DNA from: a virus | Length of the DNA stretch: 38,254 nt | Virus record (IMG/VR): IMGVR_UViG_3300023118_000006 | Location: 1 to 38,254 of that record | Direction: 5' to 3' (one strand) | Shown here: positions 36,391 to 38,254 of the stretch, piece by piece | How the letters are laid out: every line of letters begins with the position of its first letter | Position numbering within the stretch: the first letter of the stretch is position 1 | The notes under the pieces: generated by a model | What the model was told of the DNA's origin: nothing | Seen by the model: the letters and a program-made list of their open reading frames with translations, nothing else | The model's database searches: none | Translations under genes and position numbers: made by a program

Positions 36391-38254
36391 TTAAACTACT
36401 TTTAATAATTCGGTCAATGTCGATTCCGTAATGGAACTATCCCAATCGGAAATCTGATTCAGGCGATACAGTACGCCTTCGATCATTTTAAGCCTGGAAA
36501 AATCCAGGGCGGCGATGTCTGCAGACTTCAACCGGATGAACAATTCCAGTATTTTGGAATCGCGGCCGGTGATCTCCCGGATAAATGTTTCAATGTATTC
36601 AGTAAACAGGTTGTTATCCGTTTCGGCGATAGGCGTATAATACAGGAGTTCCGGCGACATGAAATTCAGGTCCATCGTTGGGTCCTCGAAATTGTCGTAA
36701 TGGTGAATCGACGGGTAATACGGCAACGACAAAAACGTGGACGTTCCAATGCTGCACAATTTCCAGGCGCCGGCCTTCATTCCATTGTAAAAATAAATCC
36801 TGGCCTTTCCCTTGAATGGCTTAAACGTATTTGTGATCGGGTCCACCGAAATAATGCGCGGGATGATCAGCCCGGCCCGTCCATCGCTGGGGATAGATTG
36901 AGCGAACGCCAGCTGGAAAACCTTTTCACCAGTTTGGTAGGTGGACGGGACCGTATATTCCCGGTTCCCGTAACCAATCCCGTAGCGGTTTTTATAGTCC
37001 ATGTTATAATAATCCCCGTCGTCCTGGAAACGGAAGGCGTAAACCTTTCCCTCGATGGTCGAAGCCGGTAAAATTACCTGCTGTTTTTTGTAATCCACGA
37101 GGTCGGACCAATCGTCGTATTCCGTTTGCGGCTTGTAAAACTTCGCCAGTGGTTCCATTGTAACGAATCCGTTTTGGTCCGGGTCGCTGCAGTACAGGTT
37201 AAAGGCCGTAAACACCGTTTGGAAAAATTCGTTCGCCTTCATGTCCGGAATGAATCGGGCCACTTCCACCGTGTCGCCATCGGCCAACTGCGTGTCCGTA
37301 GATTTGAGTGTAAAAGAGAAATCCGACGAACCGATCGCCACCTCGAAATTTTGAATTGTTGCAGCCGTTTGGCCCTGGCTTTGGAATACCAATTCGATCG
37401 TAATTACATCGCCCTGGACCGCTGCAATATTTTGGCTCAAAGCCGTAGTAATGATGTTTTCCGGCAAAGCTGGATTATTGGTCCAATCGAATGGTTCGGA
37501 ACCGATCACCGCGCCGTTTCGCTTTATTACAAATTTTGCCTTTGAGTTGGCCGGTGTCATGTAAATGCCAGGGGACCCCAAAGAGGGGAACGTTTCAAGT
37601 TCGAAAGATCCGCCCAACTGCAGATTATAATTTCCGGTTTTCTTTACCAGGATCGACCCGTTGAAAACGTTGTACTGGTTGAATAAATCCGAAACCACGG
37701 TCCCGGTAAATTCACCGCCGTACAAAAGATTCAGCGTAACCGTGTTATTCCATTGCGCGGCCTGGTCGTCGCCCTGGACGCCTGTTGTACTTATGTCGTA
37801 CAGAATCCCGTAACCTCCGTAAACGTCAACCAGGCGGTTCGTGATCTCCGTAGGGCTTAAACCGATTTTTTCACCGCCACCGAATCCGAACGTAAGATTC
37901 CGGAACCGCTGCGAATCGATGAAATCGGAAATTACTTTGATGTTGGAAACTTCCAGGCATTTTAAAAATGCTTCACGGACGTAAAATAATGGCACGATGT
38001 CGGAATACGTGAAGCGCTCCGGGCTGGTCGCTGGGTATCCGTAGTCGGCCAGGCCATAAAGGTAGCCGAAACCGATCGGTTCGGGCGTCCCTGTGAAATT
38101 TGAAGTTGCCACGCCGTCCACCAGTACCGAGGTGGTCCAGGAATTTACGATATTATCCTCGGTCAACGGATGGTTATAACGATCCCAGCCCGGAAGTTCC
38201 GAGACTTTCAAGTCCTTCAACGCCAGGACCACTTCGATAACGTTGGAAAACAGG
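36391..38254 (-). CDS. Large tail/baseplate-like structural protein, C-terminal part
   Basis: This is the continuation of the gene that starts at 477; codons join in frame across the duplicated 127 bases, giving 737 residues in all. Starting it at the GTG at 38232 would be an artefact of the linear cut, because the frame runs upstream into N-Y-T-F-D-C-T-L-F-S. The sequence has no signal peptide or membrane segment and is rich in aromatic residues and beta-strand-like stretches. It carries a Gly-rich turn (FGFGGGEKIGL) and ends 10 bases before the tape-measure ATG, so the two genes are co-transcribed. A role in the tail hub or baseplate is inferred from position. No enzymatic motif was recognised. 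Confidence 0.8.
   Translation of the reverse strand, partial: LFSNVIEVVLALKDLKVSELPGWDRYNHPLTEDNIVNSWTTSVLVDGVATSNFTGTPEPIGFGYLYGLADYGYPATSPERFTYSDIVPLFYVREAFLKCLEVSNIKVISDFIDSQRFRNLTFGFGGGEKIGLSPTEITNRLVDVYGGYGILYDISTTGVQGDDQAAQWNNTVTLNLLYGGEFTGTVVSDLFNQYNVFNGSILVKKTGNYNLQLGGSFELETFPSLGSPGIYMTPANSKAKFVIKRNGAVIGSEPFDWTNNPALPENIITTALSQNIAAVQGDVITIELVFQSQGQTAATIQNFEVAIGSSDFSFTLKSTDTQLADGDTVEVARFIPDMKANEFFQTVFTAFNLYCSDPDQNGFVTMEPLAKFYKPQTEYDDWSDLVDYKKQQVILPASTIEGKVYAFRFQDDGDYYNMDYKNRYGIGYGNREYTVPSTYQTGEKVFQLAFAQSIPSDGRAGLIIPRIISVDPITNTFKPFKGKARIYFYNGMKAGAWKLCSIGTSTFLSLPYYPSIHHYDNFEDPTMDLNFMSPELLYYTPIAETDNNLFTEYIETFIREITGRDSKILELFIRLKSADIAALDFSRLKMIEGVLYRLNQISDWDSSITESTLTELLKVV
38128..38254. repeat. 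Terminal direct repeat, right copy
   Basis: Exact copy of bases 1-127. When one copy is removed, the genome closes at 38,127 bp and the split tail gene becomes one continuous frame. Anything annotated in this stretch duplicates the left end. Confidence 0.93.

Noticed and set aside
1-38254. CRISPR array, integrase or insertion sequence
   Set aside because: No regular repeat-spacer series, no tyrosine or serine recombinase and no transposase was recognised. The internal repeats are short and gene-specific.

Overview
The window is a complete or nearly complete genome of a tailed double-stranded DNA phage, drawn as a circle cut inside a gene. The first 127 bases (1-127) are repeated exactly at the end (38128-38254), so the unique length is 38,127 bp. 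The cut falls inside a tail gene whose N-terminal part is at 1-477 and whose remainder is at 36391-38254. Every gene I accept lies on the minus strand, so transcription runs from high to low coordinates. The host is probably a Bacteroidota bacterium. Several upstream regions carry the Bacteroidota -7 box TAnnTTTG, many starts sit in an A/T-rich TTTATTATG context instead of behind a Shine-Dalgarno site, and many proteins resemble, from memory, families in phages of that phylum. A long tape measure points to a long-tailed (siphovirus-like) virion. I find no integrase.

Layout in the direction of transcription. (1) 24.8 to 15.6 kb: early/replication-recombination block with small genes, an XRE-like HTH protein, a Rad50/SbcC-like ATPase with zinc hook, RecT, a metallo-beta-lactamase-fold hydrolase, a DUF3850 protein, a DUF6291-type replication protein and a Dam-like adenine methylase. 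(2) 15.6 to 9.9 kb: a Cys-motif protein, a cytosine-5 methylase whose DNA also carries a long open second frame, several conserved hypotheticals, a two-anchor lipoprotein and a sigma/HTH-like protein. (3) 9.8 to 7.1 kb: lipoprotein, small terminase and small genes. (4) 7.0 to 3.0 kb: tRNA-Ser(GCU) with its own signals, large terminase, two glycosyltransferases and a hypothetical. (5) 3.0 kb through the origin of the map to 33.9 kb: tail assembly chaperone with a -1 frameshift site, gp10-like protein, two large tail proteins and tape measure. (6) 33.8 to 31.1 kb: prohead protease, major capsid protein and a tail-tube-like protein. (7) 31.1 to 24.9 kb: portal with a fused C-terminal domain, connectors, a second tube-like protein, a fibre-like protein, holin and CHAP endolysin.

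The most interesting signals are as follows. A composite operator-like element recurs at three transcription-unit starts (15.6, 9.85 and 24.8 kb) with identical internal spacing. The cytosine methylase gene appears to be dual-coding. Two tube-like paralogues 4 kb apart share an identical block of about 95 residues between diverged flanks. The capsid genes follow the tape measure, which is a non-canonical order. A 28-bp out-of-frame duplication lies at the junction of the two glycosyltransferase genes. Two promoter boxes sit so close to their ATGs that the mRNAs would be leaderless.
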